Part shown: piece by piece, positions 25,286 to 34,435 of the stretch
Numbering within the stretch: position 1 is the first letter of the stretch
Layout of the letters: each line of letters opens with the position of its first letter
DNA from: 39-52-133 sp035531075
GTDB taxonomy: Bacteria > Pseudomonadota > Gammaproteobacteria > Burkholderiales > Gallionellaceae
NCBI GenBank assembly: GCA_035531075.1
Contig: DATKTO010000041.1
Location: 1 to 64,000 of the forward strand
Direction of reading: 5' to 3'
Length of the DNA stretch: 64,000 nucleotides
Position numbers and translations under genes: made by a program
Notes under the pieces: model-generated
Seen by the model: only the letters and a program-made list of their open reading frames with translations
Told to the model about the DNA's origin: nothing
Database searches by the model: none

Positions 25286-25669
25286 ATGACACTTTATGCA
25301 TTTATAGCAGTCGGGTTGGGCGCTGCCATTGGCGCATGGTTGCGCTGGGGTATGGGGCTGTGGCTCAATCCATTCTTTCCGCAGTTGCCGCTTGGCACGC
25401 TTGCCGTTAACTTGATCGGCGGCTATCTCATTGGACTTGCCGTCGCATTTTTCATGCAGCATCCCGGGCTGTCTCCGGAATGGCGCTTGTTTATCATTAC
25501 CGGCTTTCTCGGCGGCCTCACAACTTTTTCCACTTTCTCGGCTGAAACCGTGGCTCTGCTGCTACGCGGGCAATATGCATGGAGTATGGCTATCATTGCC
25601 GCGCATCTGAGCGGCTCATTGCTGATGACGATCCTAGGCATGCAATCATTTAAATGGCTGCATCAATAG
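25286..25669 (+). CDS. crcB: Fluoride channel Fluc/CrcB
   Basis: A 127-residue protein with four transmembrane helices. Hallmarks: GLGAAIGAWLRWG, LAVNLIGGYLIG, GFLGGLTTFSTFSAE. It exports fluoride as an antiparallel dimer. The ATG at 25286 is the conserved start. No fluoride-riboswitch consensus was found in the 140 bases upstream. A DUF190 gene follows after 22 bases and is often found beside crcB. Confidence 0.95.
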   Translation: MTLYAFIAVGLGAAIGAWLRWGMGLWLNPFFPQLPLGTLAVNLIGGYLIGLAVAFFMQHPGLSPEWRLFIITGFLGGLTTFSTFSAETVALLLRGQYAWSMAIIAAHLSGSLLMTILGMQSFKWLHQ

Positions 25670-25691
25670 GAGGTCATAAATAGGAGGCAGG

Positions 25692-26003
25692 ATGAAAAAT
25701 GTTTATCTAAAGTTCTACGTTGCTGAAAAACAACGCCACAAAGGCACATTGTTATACGAATGGCTGCTTGAAGAAGCAAAAAAAATGGGTGTACCGGGTG
25801 GCTTTGCTTTCCGTTCTATTGCGGGTTTTGGCAGGCATGGCCGGATGCACGAGGAAACCTTTTTTGAGCTGGCCGGGGAGCTTCCAGTGCAAATCGAGTT
25901 TGTGCTGGATGAAGCATTGGCTGATAAGTTTATCGTTGCGTTACGTGAACACAAGCTGAATTTGTTTTATGTGCGCTATGCTGTTGATGCAGGAGTAATA
26001 TAA
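25692..26003 (+). CDS. DUF190 (PII-like) protein, crcB partner
   Basis: A 103-residue protein with the family text LKFYVAEKQRHKGTLLYEWLLEEAKKMG and GGFAFRSIAGFGRHGRMHE. The DUF190 fold resembles the PII nucleotide-binding trimer. It is next to crcB in many genomes, so a role in controlling fluoride export is a reasonable inference. A Shine-Dalgarno AGGAGG is just upstream. Confidence 0.9.
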   Translation: MKNVYLKFYVAEKQRHKGTLLYEWLLEEAKKMGVPGGFAFRSIAGFGRHGRMHEETFFELAGELPVQIEFVLDEALADKFIVALREHKLNLFYVRYAVDAGVI

Positions 26004-26151
26004 TGATTGTATTAAATAATTTGTGTGGTTTTTCTGGTGTGCTATTAATGGCACACCAAAAAGAATATGGAATAAAAAAAGTGTAGGAAGCGTCTTTGTT
26101 AAGGTGTAAACATATTTGCAGTTTAATTTTTATTAACTGGAGAATTCACAA

Positions 26152-26592
26152 ATGACAACTATATTTCAGCGGGGTATTTTTATCATTGCGGCGGTCGCTG
26201 CTGTCGGCTTGAGTGGTTGCGCCTCGATGGCTGGTCGGGAGGCTGACAAGGTGGTTTATCATATTAACGACTCTGCCAATGCCACGGCGCTATTGCGCAA
26301 TGTCGGCAATCACCTGGATGTTGATCCCACCGCCAGGATCGTCGTGGTCAGCCATGCGCAGGGCGTGGATTTTCTGATGAACGATGTCAAGGATGCTAAC
26401 GGCAATCCTTACAATATTAATGTGGAGAAACTTGTTGCCAGAGGTGTGACCTTCGATGTGTGTGAAGTTACCTTGAAAAGCCGCAAGCTGAACAAGCAAC
26501 AGTTCATCCCCGAAGCGAAATTTGTACCCTCGGGTGTGGCTGAAATCGCAAAGCTGCAGGCGCGGGAAGGTTACGCTTACCTGAAACCGTAA
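26152..26592 (+). CDS. DsrE-like-fold lipoprotein
   Basis: A 146-residue protein with a lipoprotein signal peptide; the lipobox is LSGC (Cys about 23). The rest has a Rossmann-like DsrE/DsrF layout: VVYHINDSANATALLRNVGNHLDVDP at the start, IVVVSHAQGVDFLM, and FDVCEVTLKSRKL, where the Cys matches the position used in sulfur-carrying DsrE proteins. It is predicted to be anchored in the outer membrane, facing the periplasm. Function is unproven; persulfide handling is a suggestion only. Confidence 0.75.
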   Translation: MTTIFQRGIFIIAAVAAVGLSGCASMAGREADKVVYHINDSANATALLRNVGNHLDVDPTARIVVVSHAQGVDFLMNDVKDANGNPYNINVEKLVARGVTFDVCEVTLKSRKLNKQQFIPEAKFVPSGVAEIAKLQAREGYAYLKP

Positions 26593-26615
26593 GGCACATT
26601 GCCTGCGGAGGTAAA

Positions 26616-26639
26616 AAAAGGCGGCGCAAGCCGCCTTTT
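26616..26639 (+). terminator. Intrinsic terminator after the lipoprotein gene
   Basis: AAAAGGCGGC-GCAA-GCCGCCTTTT: a ten-pair stem with a GCAA tetraloop and T-run, 24 bases after the stop codon. Confidence 0.9.
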
Positions 26640-26822
26640 CCATTTGTAGCTTCCGGGTGTCTGTGGTCAGGGGACACGTTGAAACAAGTTGAAGTGATAT
26701 GCACCCAGCGGGACGTTGCAGTCAGGTGGAGCGCGGCCCATTGTTCAATCGCATAATGACCCGCCAGGGGCCATTTTATTGACCGGCTGAAACGGACTGT
26801 TGCGCGGTGCTAACGCGGTAAG

Positions 26823-27029
26823 TCAGCCATACATTTTGTGCAGGAACGATTCCAGATCCACCCCGAGCAGTTCTGCAGGAAATGACCTGTGTTTGTCTTC
26901 GGGCACCAGTTGCGTCATGGCAAGAGCCGGGTTCCAGCCCGAACACATAATTTCATCACCGTACTCAACAGTCACAGGCTCTGCACGTTCGATATTGCCC
27001 TGACTCATGTTCATTATCACGTTACTCAT
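26823..27029 (-). CDS. Small uncharacterised protein
   Basis: A 68-residue protein beginning SNVIMNMSQGNIERAEPVTVEYGDE-like text and ending ESFLHKMYG, with one Cys. It has no signal peptide or membrane segment. A Shine-Dalgarno AGAGG lies seven bases before the ATG, which supports a real gene. No known family recognised. Confidence 0.55.
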   Translation of the reverse strand: MSNVIMNMSQGNIERAEPVTVEYGDEIMCSGWNPALAMTQLVPEDKHRSFPAELLGVDLESFLHKMYG

Positions 27030-27232
27030 GGCACACCTCTCTTAAGTGAACTGAGGTTGAAATGCAACCCTGTAGATAATGTAACGGCTTTTTCCGCAGA
27101 AAGTTTACAGCGAGTTCGAAAATATTTTTATGTGCTGCCAGCAAGCTTGCATTGCCATCGGCATCACTGGCAAATCATTCGAACATTCAAGCGTATAAAA
27201 ATGCGGGTGCCTGTTGAATCAAGGCTCAAGAA

Positions 27233-27988
27233 TTACAGTTCAAGCACGCTGCCCGCGCATGTCTGTGCCTGTTCTAGCCGTGTCAGCGTCGGCTGCAGGT
27301 TAAGCCCGGTTTTATCCTTGAGTTCGCTCGCATGCTCTTTAAGGTCGCCCAATGCAATGCTTACTTGCTCCCCGGTGGCGGCAAAGGCGATGGTATTGCC
27401 GCTATCGCAGGAAGGGAATGCCAGCGCGCGTCCCTCAAAGGCGCTGCTGATGCGGGCCACGCTCCCCTCCACGCCTTTGTTGTGGCCGAGCAGGTTGACG
27501 GCCATGATGCCGTTGTCGCTCAGATGGGCGCGCACTGCCTGGTAGAACGGCTGGGTGTCGAGTCCGCCTGCGCGCGCATCGGCATCGAAGCCGTCTACCA
27601 TGATCAAGTCCCAGGTCTTGTTGCTGTTGACTACATATTCAACACCGTCGCCAATGACGATATTGATGCGTTGCGGATCATTCGGCAATTTGAAAAAATG
27701 GCGCGCAGCCGCGACTACGTTGGGCTCGATCTCCACCACGGTGAGTTTGGCCAGCGGGTAATGGCGATACAGGAATTTGGTCAGCGAGGCGGCACCCAGG
27801 CCTATCAGCAACACATTGCGCGGGAAATGGCTGTCGTCGCGCAGCAGTACGCTCGCCATCATTTCCTTGGTGTAATCGAGTTCGAGGTGCCACGGGCGGG
27901 CGATGCGCATCGCGCCTTGTATCCATTCGGAGCCAAAATGCAGGGTGCGGACACCGGATTCTTCACGGATATCGATTGAGAGTGCCAT
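27233..27988 (-). CDS. Spermidine-synthase-like methyltransferase-fold protein
   Basis: A 251-residue protein of the SpeE-like fold: LLIGLGAASLTKFLYRHYP, VEIEPNVVAAARHFF and DGFDADARAGGLDTQPFY. True spermidine synthases have GGGDG in the first loop; here it is LIGLGAAS, so aminopropyl transfer is doubtful. It may bind S-adenosylmethionine or a relative. The ATG at 27988 is preferred over the ATG at 28024 because the family text begins shortly after MALSIDIRE. Confidence 0.75.
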   Translation of the reverse strand: MALSIDIREESGVRTLHFGSEWIQGAMRIARPWHLELDYTKEMMASVLLRDDSHFPRNVLLIGLGAASLTKFLYRHYPLAKLTVVEIEPNVVAAARHFFKLPNDPQRINIVIGDGVEYVVNSNKTWDLIMVDGFDADARAGGLDTQPFYQAVRAHLSDNGIMAVNLLGHNKGVEGSVARISSAFEGRALAFPSCDSGNTIAFAATGEQVSIALGDLKEHASELKDKTGLNLQPTLTRLEQAQTCAGSVLEL

Positions 27989-28060
27989 AATTTTTATTTC
28001 TGAGAGAGTGGGTATTGATATCAAGTTTAGCAGGGGACGATCATTATTTTCTTTGAGCGC

Positions 28061-28097
28061 CTCTTAGGGAGATGCTGATTAAGTCGTCTCCTTAGGT
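28061..28097. repeat. Partial copy of the 38.1-kb palindromic repeat
   Basis: The 15-mer GCTGATTAAGTCGTC at 28074-28088 is identical to 38159-38173. Flanking bases (TAGGGAGAT here, TAAGGATAC there) are also similar. The inner GC-rich palindromes seen at 38 kb are absent, so this looks like a solitary end or an internally deleted copy between nnrD and the SpeE-like gene. Confidence 0.5.
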
Positions 28098-28099
28098 AT

Positions 28100-28951
28100 T
28101 TATTTAAGCCATTGGTTCAACAGCCAGCGCGCCCATTCGGTGACCTCGGAAGCGGTCATGCCGATGCTGGCTTGCTGCTGTGCCAGCGCATCGCCTGCTG
28201 CGCCATGCAGATGCACCGCAAGCAGTATCGCGTTATCAGCGCTCAGGCCCTGCGCGATAAAGGCCGCGATCATGCCGCTTAGCACATCGCCCATGCCGGG
28301 ACCGCTCATGCCTGGGTTGCCGGTATTGTTGAGCCAGATTTTGGCATCGCGCGTGACGCACAGGCTGCCCGCGCCCTTCAGCACCACGCTGCAATTCAGC
28401 CGCTTAGCCAGTTCCAGTGCGCTTGCCGGGCGTGCTGCCTGCACCGCGTCTGTGCCTATTCCAAGCAGGCGCGCGGCTTCTCCGGGATGCGGGGTGATCA
28501 CGCTCGGCGCCTTGCGCGCAAGCAGCAGACTGCGCAAATCGGGGCGTGCGGCCAGTATATTGAGCGCATCTGCATCCAGCACCAGTGCGGTATCGAGTTT
28601 GAGCGCATCGTGCAATATCTTCTGCGCCCGGAGGTCGTGGCCCATGCCACAGCCTATCGCAATCACATCCAGCTTGGGCAGTTGCAGGGTCGCCTCTGTA
28701 TTGTGCAGCATCAACTCGACTTGCTGCGTATCCACGCCGGGCGCGTTGTCCGCCAGCAGGCCGACGTGTACGCAGCCTGCCCCCAGCTTGAGTGAGGCGC
28801 GCCCCGCCAGCAGCGCGGCACCAATCATGCCATTGCTCCCGCCTATGATTGCCACCGTGCCAAACTGGCCCTTATGGCTGTCACGCGGTCGCGGAGCGAG
28901 CAGAGGTGCAACCTGTTTTTGCGTAATTACGGGAATGCGAGCAACGGTCAT
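28100..28951 (-). CDS. nnrD: ADP/ATP-dependent NAD(P)H-hydrate dehydratase
   Basis: A 283-residue ribokinase-like protein. Motifs: GTVAIIGGSNGMIGAALLAG, VITPHPGEAARLLG and the catalytic NPGMSGPGMGDVLSGMIAAF. It repairs hydrated NAD(P)H. Only the dehydratase (YjeF C-terminal) domain is present; the epimerase domain is not fused. Alone at this locus, transcribed towards the SpeE-like gene. Confidence 0.9.
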   Translation of the reverse strand: MTVARIPVITQKQVAPLLAPRPRDSHKGQFGTVAIIGGSNGMIGAALLAGRASLKLGAGCVHVGLLADNAPGVDTQQVELMLHNTEATLQLPKLDVIAIGCGMGHDLRAQKILHDALKLDTALVLDADALNILAARPDLRSLLLARKAPSVITPHPGEAARLLGIGTDAVQAARPASALELAKRLNCSVVLKGAGSLCVTRDAKIWLNNTGNPGMSGPGMGDVLSGMIAAFIAQGLSADNAILLAVHLHGAAGDALAQQQASIGMTASEVTEWARWLLNQWLK

Positions 28952-29046
28952 GTGGTTTTCCTGGATATGCGAGTTGAATTTATCGGCTATGCCCTGATTT
29001 GTTTATAAAAATATCAATTCTATTTTCTGAATAACGTCAGCCTGTG

Positions 29047-29074
29047 TTCAAAATATGCATACTGATATTTTGAA
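29047..29074. promoter_or_regulatory. Inverted repeat upstream of purL
   Basis: TTCAAAATAT-N8-ATATTTTGAA, a perfect ten-base dyad about 40 bases upstream of the purL -10. It could be an operator or hairpin; the regulator is not identifiable. It does not match the PurR consensus closely. Confidence 0.35.
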
Positions 29075-29114
29075 TATGCCAACGGAATTTCAAAATTTAT
29101 AAGAATGCCTGCAT

Positions 29115-29120
29115 TATAAT
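29115..29120 (+). promoter_or_regulatory. Candidate purL -10 box (TATAAT)
   Basis: Perfect TATAAT 35 bases before the purL ATG. The -35 region at 29092-29097 is AT-rich and poor. Confidence 0.4.
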
Positions 29121-29155
29121 TGCATCCTACTCCATACGCTTGAAAGGACTCCGTT

Positions 29156-32100
29156 ATGTTCCTCACTTCTACCGGCAAATCTGCGCTGTCTTCTTTCCGT
29201 CTTGAAAAATTACGTGCAGCCGTGAAGGCAGTTGCACCGGAGGTGTCGGTTGAAGTGACCAGGCATTGGTATTTTACCGAGCTTAAAGCCGCCCTGTCCG
29301 CTGCGGATCAGAGCTTGCTGGAACGCCTGCTGGGCATGGAGGGTGAAGCGGGCAAGCTTTCTGCCAAGCTGCACAGTTTACTGGTGGTGCCACGTCTCGG
29401 CACCATCTCGCCGTGGTCGTCAAAGGCGACCGACATTGCGCAGCATTGCGCGCTGCCAGCGGTCAAGCGCATCGAGCGCGGTGTGGTGTATTACTTAAAA
29501 ACCCGCAGCGGCCACGCACTGAGCCGTACCGAGCTTAAAGCCATCACGCCCTTGTTGCATGACCGCATGACCGAATCCGTGGTGTCGGATATGGACGGCA
29601 TCGCGGAAAAGATTTTCGCCCACGGCGAACCGCAACCTTTGTCCACGGTGGATGTTCTGGAAGGCGGCAGCACCGCGCTGTCGGTGGCCAACTACGAGCT
29701 GGGTCTGGCGCTGTCGAATGACGAGATCGACTATCTGGTGGAAAACTTCACCAGGCTGCAGCGCAACCCCACCGACGTCGAGCTGATGATGTTTGCGCAG
29801 GCCAACTCCGAGCATTGCCGCCACAAGATTTTCAATGCCGACTGGGTGATCGACAACGAGCAGGAAGCGATGACCCTGTTCGGCATGATACGCAATACGC
29901 ACAATCTGCATCCGCAGGGCACCATCATTGCCTATACCGACAATTCATCGGTGATAGCAGGCGCGAGCATCGAGCGCTTCTATCCGCGTGCGGACGGCAG
30001 CTATGCCTACAGCAAGGAGCTCACCCACACCCTGATGAAAGTGGAGACGCATAACCATCCCACCGCCATCGCGCCGTTTGCGGGTGCGGCGACCGGCGCG
30101 GGCGGCGAAATCCGCGACGAAGGCGCGACGGGGACAGGTTCCCGGCCCAAGGCCGGCCTCACCGGTTTTACCGTGTCCAATCTTGCCATTCCGGGCTTTG
30201 TGCAGCCCTGGGAGAAACAGCCCTACGGCAAGCCCTCGCGCATCGCCTCGCCGCTGCAGATCATGCTGGAAGGTCCCATCGGCGGTGCGGCGTTCAACAA
30301 CGAATTCGGCCGTCCCAATCTGGCCGGTTACTTCCGCACCTTTGAAGAAAATGTGAACGGCGAGCGGCGCGGTTACCACAAGCCCATCATGCTGGCCGGT
30401 GGCGTCGGCAGCATCTCGGCGCGACACACGCACAAGCATGTGTTGCCGATAGGCACCTTGCTGATCCAGCTGGGCGGCCCCGGCATGCTGATCGGTCTCG
30501 GCGGTGGTGCGGCTTCCAGCATGGATACCGGCGCCAATGCGGAAAATCTGGATTTCGATTCGGTGCAGCGCGGCAACCCCGAGATGCAGCGCCGCGCGCA
30601 GGAAGTGATCGACCGCTGCTGGCAGATGGGCGGCAACAACCCCATCCTGTCGATTCACGACGTTGGCGCGGGCGGTATTTCCAATGCGCTGCCCGAGCTG
30701 GTTCACGGCGGCGGGCGCGGTGCGCATTTCGAGCTGCGCAAAGTGCCTTCCGAAGAACGCGGCATGACGCCGATGCAGATCTGGAGCAACGAAGCGCAGG
30801 AACGCTATGTGCTGGCCATACCACCCGAGCGCCTGGTCGAGTTTCAGGCCATCTGCGCGCGCGAGCGCTGCCCGTTTGCGGTGCTGGGCCACGCGATCGA
30901 AGCCGACCGGCTGGTGGTGCATGACGAGCTGTTCAAGAACGACGCGGTCGACATGCCGCTCTCTGTGCTGCTGGGCAAGCCGCCCAAGATGACGCGCACG
31001 GTCAAGCGCGAGAAGGTCAAGCTGCCCGCATTCGATAACAGCAAGATCAAGCTGAAAGACGCCATCACCCGCGTGCTGAGCCTGCCCTCGGTGGCCGACA
31101 AGACCTTCCTCATCAGTATCGGCGACCGCAGCGTGGGCGGCCTGACCGCGCGCGACCAGATGGTTGGGCCGTGGCAGGTGCCGGTGGCCGACGTGGCCGT
31201 GAGCCTGATGGGCTTTGGCACCACGCTCGGCGAAGCTTTCGCGCTGGGCGAGCGCACCCCGCTCGCCGTGCTGAATGCACCGGCTTCAGGGCGCATGGCA
31301 GTGGGCGAGGCGATCACCAATATCGCGGCGGCGCGCATCGCCAGAATCGGCGACATCAAGCTCTCCGCCAACTGGATGGCGGCAGCGGGCCACCACGGCG
31401 AGGATGCGGCGCTGTTCGACACAGTGCGCGCAGTGGGCATGGAACTGTGCCCAGAACTGGGCATCGGCATCCCTGTCGGCAAGGACTCGATGTCGATGAA
31501 GACCTCATGGCAGGAAGGCGAAAACAAGAAGGCGGTGACCTCACCCTTGTCGCTGATCGTGACGGCCTTTGCGCCAACCATGGACGCGACGAAAACCCTG
31601 ACCCCGCAACTGCAGCCCGATCTCGACACCAGGCTGCTGCTGATCGATCTGGGCAATGGCAAAAACCGTATGGGCGGCTCGGCACTGGCGCAGGTGTACA
31701 GCCAGGTGGGCAGTGTTGCGCCGGACGTGGATGACGCCAGCAAGCTGAAAGGCCTGTTTGAAACCATCCAGCGCCTGAATGGCGAGGGCAAGCTGCTGGC
31801 CTACCATGACCGTTCCGACGGCGGCTTGCTGGCGACGTTGTGCGAGATGGCTTTTGCCTCGCATATCGGCCTGGATATCAAGCTGGATGGGCTGAAGGGC
31901 GATGCGCTCAGCGCCCTGTTCAACGAAGAGCTGGGTGCCGTTATCCAAGTGCGCAGCAAGGATGTGAAAGAGGTGCTGAAGGCTTGCAGTGATGCCGGCC
32001 TGAAAGCGGTGCAGGAAGTGGCCAGCCTGAACCAGCGCGGCCTGATCAATATCGCGCACAACGGCAAGAAGCTGTTCAGCGAAAACGCAATCGAGCTCAA

Positions 32101-33034
32101 CCGCATCTGGTCGGCGACCACTTACCAGATGCAGAAGCTGCGCGACAATCCGGCCTGTGCACAGCAGGAATACGATGCCAAGCTGGATGCAACTGACCCC
32201 GGTTTGCACGCCAAGCTCAGCTACGATGTCAACACCAGTCCGGTTGCACCGGCCATACTCAAAACGCGGCCGAAGATGGCAATCCTGCGCGAGCAGGGCG
32301 TCAACGGCCAGGTGGAAATGGCCGCCGCCTTTGACCGCGCCGGCTTCAACGCGGTGGACGTGCACATGAGCGACATCATCACCGGGCGCGTCAGCCTGGC
32401 GGACTTCAAGGGCGTGGCAGCGTGCGGCGGTTTCTCCTACGGCGACGTGCTGGGCGCGGGCGAGGGCTGGGCCAAATCCATCCTGTTCAACCCGCGTGCA
32501 CGCGATGAGTTTTCAGCCTTCTTTAATCGTAAAGACACCTTCGCGCTGGGCGTGTGCAACGGCTGCCAGATGATGAGCAACCTGCATGAAATTATTCCCG
32601 GCGCGGAACACTGGGCACATTTCTCGCGCAACGAGTCCGAGCAATTTGAAGCGCGCTTTGTGATGGTGGAAGTGCAGAAGACCCCGTCGATCCTGTTCGA
32701 AGGCATGGCCGGCAGCCGCATGCCGATCGTTGTGTCGCACGGCGAAGGTTATGCCGACTTTGGCACCGCCAACAAACTGAAAGCCGCACAACCGCTGGTG
32801 ACTTTGCGTTACGTGGATAACCACGGCAAAGCCACACAAACCTATCCCTTCAACCCCAACGGCTCACCCAAAGGCGCAACCGGCCTCACCACGCCGGACG
32901 GCCGCTTCAGCATCATGATGCCGCATCCCGAACGTGTATTCCGCGCGGTGCAAAACTCATGGCACCCGGCAGAGTGGCAGGAAAACGGCGCATGGCTGCG
33001 CATGTTCCAGAACGCAAGGAAGTGGGTGGGTTAA
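29156..33034 (+). CDS. purL: Phosphoribosylformylglycinamidine synthase
   Basis: A 1292-residue single-chain enzyme, the large form of beta- and gammaproteobacteria. It converts FGAR to FGAM using ATP and glutamine. N-terminal PurS-like domain, then two AIRS-type ATP domains (ANSEHCRHKIF, METHNHPTAIAPFAGAATG, AGHHGEDAALFD and VGKDSMSMKTSW). A glutaminase domain is at the C-terminus with nucleophile Cys in GVCNGCQMM and His/Glu in MPHPERVF. AAGGACTCC lies upstream of ATG 29156. The gene is monocistronic with its own terminator. Confidence 0.98.
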   Translation: MFLTSTGKSALSSFRLEKLRAAVKAVAPEVSVEVTRHWYFTELKAALSAADQSLLERLLGMEGEAGKLSAKLHSLLVVPRLGTISPWSSKATDIAQHCALPAVKRIERGVVYYLKTRSGHALSRTELKAITPLLHDRMTESVVSDMDGIAEKIFAHGEPQPLSTVDVLEGGSTALSVANYELGLALSNDEIDYLVENFTRLQRNPTDVELMMFAQANSEHCRHKIFNADWVIDNEQEAMTLFGMIRNTHNLHPQGTIIAYTDNSSVIAGASIERFYPRADGSYAYSKELTHTLMKVETHNHPTAIAPFAGAATGAGGEIRDEGATGTGSRPKAGLTGFTVSNLAIPGFVQPWEKQPYGKPSRIASPLQIMLEGPIGGAAFNNEFGRPNLAGYFRTFEENVNGERRGYHKPIMLAGGVGSISARHTHKHVLPIGTLLIQLGGPGMLIGLGGGAASSMDTGANAENLDFDSVQRGNPEMQRRAQEVIDRCWQMGGNNPILSIHDVGAGGISNALPELVHGGGRGAHFELRKVPSEERGMTPMQIWSNEAQERYVLAIPPERLVEFQAICARERCPFAVLGHAIEADRLVVHDELFKNDAVDMPLSVLLGKPPKMTRTVKREKVKLPAFDNSKIKLKDAITRVLSLPSVADKTFLISIGDRSVGGLTARDQMVGPWQVPVADVAVSLMGFGTTLGEAFALGERTPLAVLNAPASGRMAVGEAITNIAAARIARIGDIKLSANWMAAAGHHGEDAALFDTVRAVGMELCPELGIGIPVGKDSMSMKTSWQEGENKKAVTSPLSLIVTAFAPTMDATKTLTPQLQPDLDTRLLLIDLGNGKNRMGGSALAQVYSQVGSVAPDVDDASKLKGLFETIQRLNGEGKLLAYHDRSDGGLLATLCEMAFASHIGLDIKLDGLKGDALSALFNEELGAVIQVRSKDVKEVLKACSDAGLKAVQEVASLNQRGLINIAHNGKKLFSENAIELNRIWSATTYQMQKLRDNPACAQQEYDAKLDATDPGLHAKLSYDVNTSPVAPAILKTRPKMAILREQGVNGQVEMAAAFDRAGFNAVDVHMSDIITGRVSLADFKGVAACGGFSYGDVLGAGEGWAKSILFNPRARDEFSAFFNRKDTFALGVCNGCQMMSNLHEIIPGAEHWAHFSRNESEQFEARFVMVEVQKTPSILFEGMAGSRMPIVVSHGEGYADFGTANKLKAAQPLVTLRYVDNHGKATQTYPFNPNGSPKGATGLTTPDGRFSIMMPHPERVFRAVQNSWHPAEWQENGAWLRMFQNARKWVG

Positions 33035-33073
33035 CAGGTAAGCCAACGCTTGGAAATCTGCGTTATATGTTGA

Positions 33074-33102
33074 AATTACGGGAGCGATTTGCTCCCGTAA
33101 TT
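33074..33102 (+). terminator. purL intrinsic terminator-like hairpin
   Basis: AATTACGGGAGC-GATTT-GCTCCCGTAATT, a perfect 12-bp stem 40 bases after the stop; only a short T stretch follows. Confidence 0.7.
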
Positions 33103-33478
33103 GTTTGGAATATTTGAGTCAGTGGCGATATGTTCAGAATTTTAATGCACAGATAACGTGCATTTGTTGTTCTGGGTTGGATATTTATGATATTGATTTT
33201 ATTGAATAAATTTACGGTTCTCGGATTGAGTGCCGCCATATTGGCTTGCTGTCGCTATGTGCCCAAATAACGGAAGTCGAAAAGATTAAAGCAAGCAGCA
33301 ATATGTATGTAGATGTTTTTTTATGGTTGCCAGCTTATCAAAAATAAAAGCCGCCGGGCTATCGCTAGCGCCAGCGGTAATGATTATGCTAAGCCAATTA
33401 TTAATGCAATAAATCGAGTTGACCCTTGTTGATTTTCAAATACCAGTAGAGAAACTCTCTAATATCCTCACGCGGTTT
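33103..33478. other. Intergenic region with a possible gene remnant
   Basis: About 375 bases of AT-rich sequence. ATG 33187 opens a signal-peptide-like start (NKFTVLGLSAAILACC) that stops at 33270. A second frame then continues as QITEVEKIKASSNMYVDV up to 33347. Together this looks like the first part of an exported-protein gene broken by a frameshift. A further open stretch from 33313 to 33432 is too short to judge. No intact gene found. Confidence 0.35.
33187..33347 (+). pseudogene. Possible frameshifted remnant of an exported-protein gene
   Basis: Frame one gives MILILLNKFTVLGLSAAIL, a hydrophobic signal-like start, and stops at 33268-33270. The next frame gives LLSLCAQITEVEKIKASSN and stops at 33345-33347. 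The join would be about 33244-33256. Very short; chance cannot be excluded. Confidence 0.25.
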
Positions 33479-34435
33479 CTAGAAAAATATTTGGGTTGAT
33501 AACGACAATGCGTATCCACTACCAGATAAAGTGAGTTTATCTCCATTAGCGTAATTCGTAAGATTATCCCCAATTGAGTTATATTCCGCACCAACATTTA
33601 CAGATACGTTTTTACTAATATCATTAGTAAGGTTCAATCCTAAATCGTAAGCAGTATTCGTAGCAAATGTGGTAGTTCCGCTATAGCCTGCAGCTTGAGA
33701 TATGAGTCTTACATAGGGCGAAACTGTAGTTTTATCCCCAATCATTTTTTCAATGCCAAAGGTTATAGCCATTTTAGCGCCAGATTTTAAAGCAACACCT
33801 GCCGTCGTTTTTTCTCCATAGGTTGTGTAACGGCCCGAAAGATATATATCTCCTACACTAGTCGGAACACTAACCGTAGAAGCAATGGCAGTTGTTAAAT
33901 AACCATTTCCATAACCACCAGTTTTGCCAGCAGTCGTCACAGTGCCATTTGTCGTGACTTCAGCGACAGCCGCATCTGATGAAGCTGTGGATGGAGTGAT
34001 AAGCAATACTGCATTCCAGCTGACACTATCTTTTTGCTTATCTAGAAATAGGTATCTGGCGCCAATAGATACGTCACCTTGTCCTTCATATTTTGCAACG
34101 GAATTATATTTATTCGCGCCGATTGTATAATCAGCAGTAACGTTTGAGCGGCCAGATACAGGCAAAAAAATTCCCATATCAAGATTGTCAGTAACTCCGA
34201 GATAGTAGGCCGCAGTAAGTTGATTTGCCGTAGTTTTAGATGAATAAGTGAAGCTTGAACCAGCCGCATAGACATATGGCCCAGTCAAGGTGCGACCGGC
34301 AGCAGCGTAACCAATTTCCATGCTGCTGTTTCCAGCGCCCAATGAATCAGTGACATGTGTTTTGTTTGCAGCATTTGCATTATTTGTCAAAGTTAAGATG
34401 GCTAAAGTAGTGAATATTACATGGCTAATTTTCAT
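33479..34435 (-). CDS. Outer-membrane beta-barrel protein
   Basis: A 318-residue protein. A signal peptide (residues 1-22, ending NANA) is followed by alternating polar/hydrophobic strands rich in Gly, Thr, Ser and Tyr, with the chain ending LSLSTQIFF, a terminal Phe as used by the BAM complex. It resembles porin-like MetA/phenol-pathway transporters in layout only. It has clearly lower GC than its neighbours, suggesting acquisition. No adjacent pathway genes explain its substrate. Confidence 0.7.
   Translation of the reverse strand: MKISHVIFTTLAILTLTNNANAANKTHVTDSLGAGNSSMEIGYAAAGRTLTGPYVYAAGSSFTYSSKTTANQLTAAYYLGVTDNLDMGIFLPVSGRSNVTADYTIGANKYNSVAKYEGQGDVSIGARYLFLDKQKDSVSWNAVLLITPSTASSDAAVAEVTTNGTVTTAGKTGGYGNGYLTTAIASTVSVPTSVGDIYLSGRYTTYGEKTTAGVALKSGAKMAITFGIEKMIGDKTTVSPYVRLISQAAGYSGTTTFATNTAYDLGLNLTNDISKNVSVNVGAEYNSIGDNLTNYANGDKLTLSGSGYALSLSTQIFF

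Noticed and set aside
26002..26085. 27-codon open frame overlapping the DUF190 stop (TAATG)
   Set aside because: No family, no composition support; it overlaps a weak hairpin at 26036-26057. Likely chance.
29945..30922. Long antisense frames (325 and 315 codons) opposite purL
   Set aside because: Entirely inside purL; His- or Ser-rich shadow translations.
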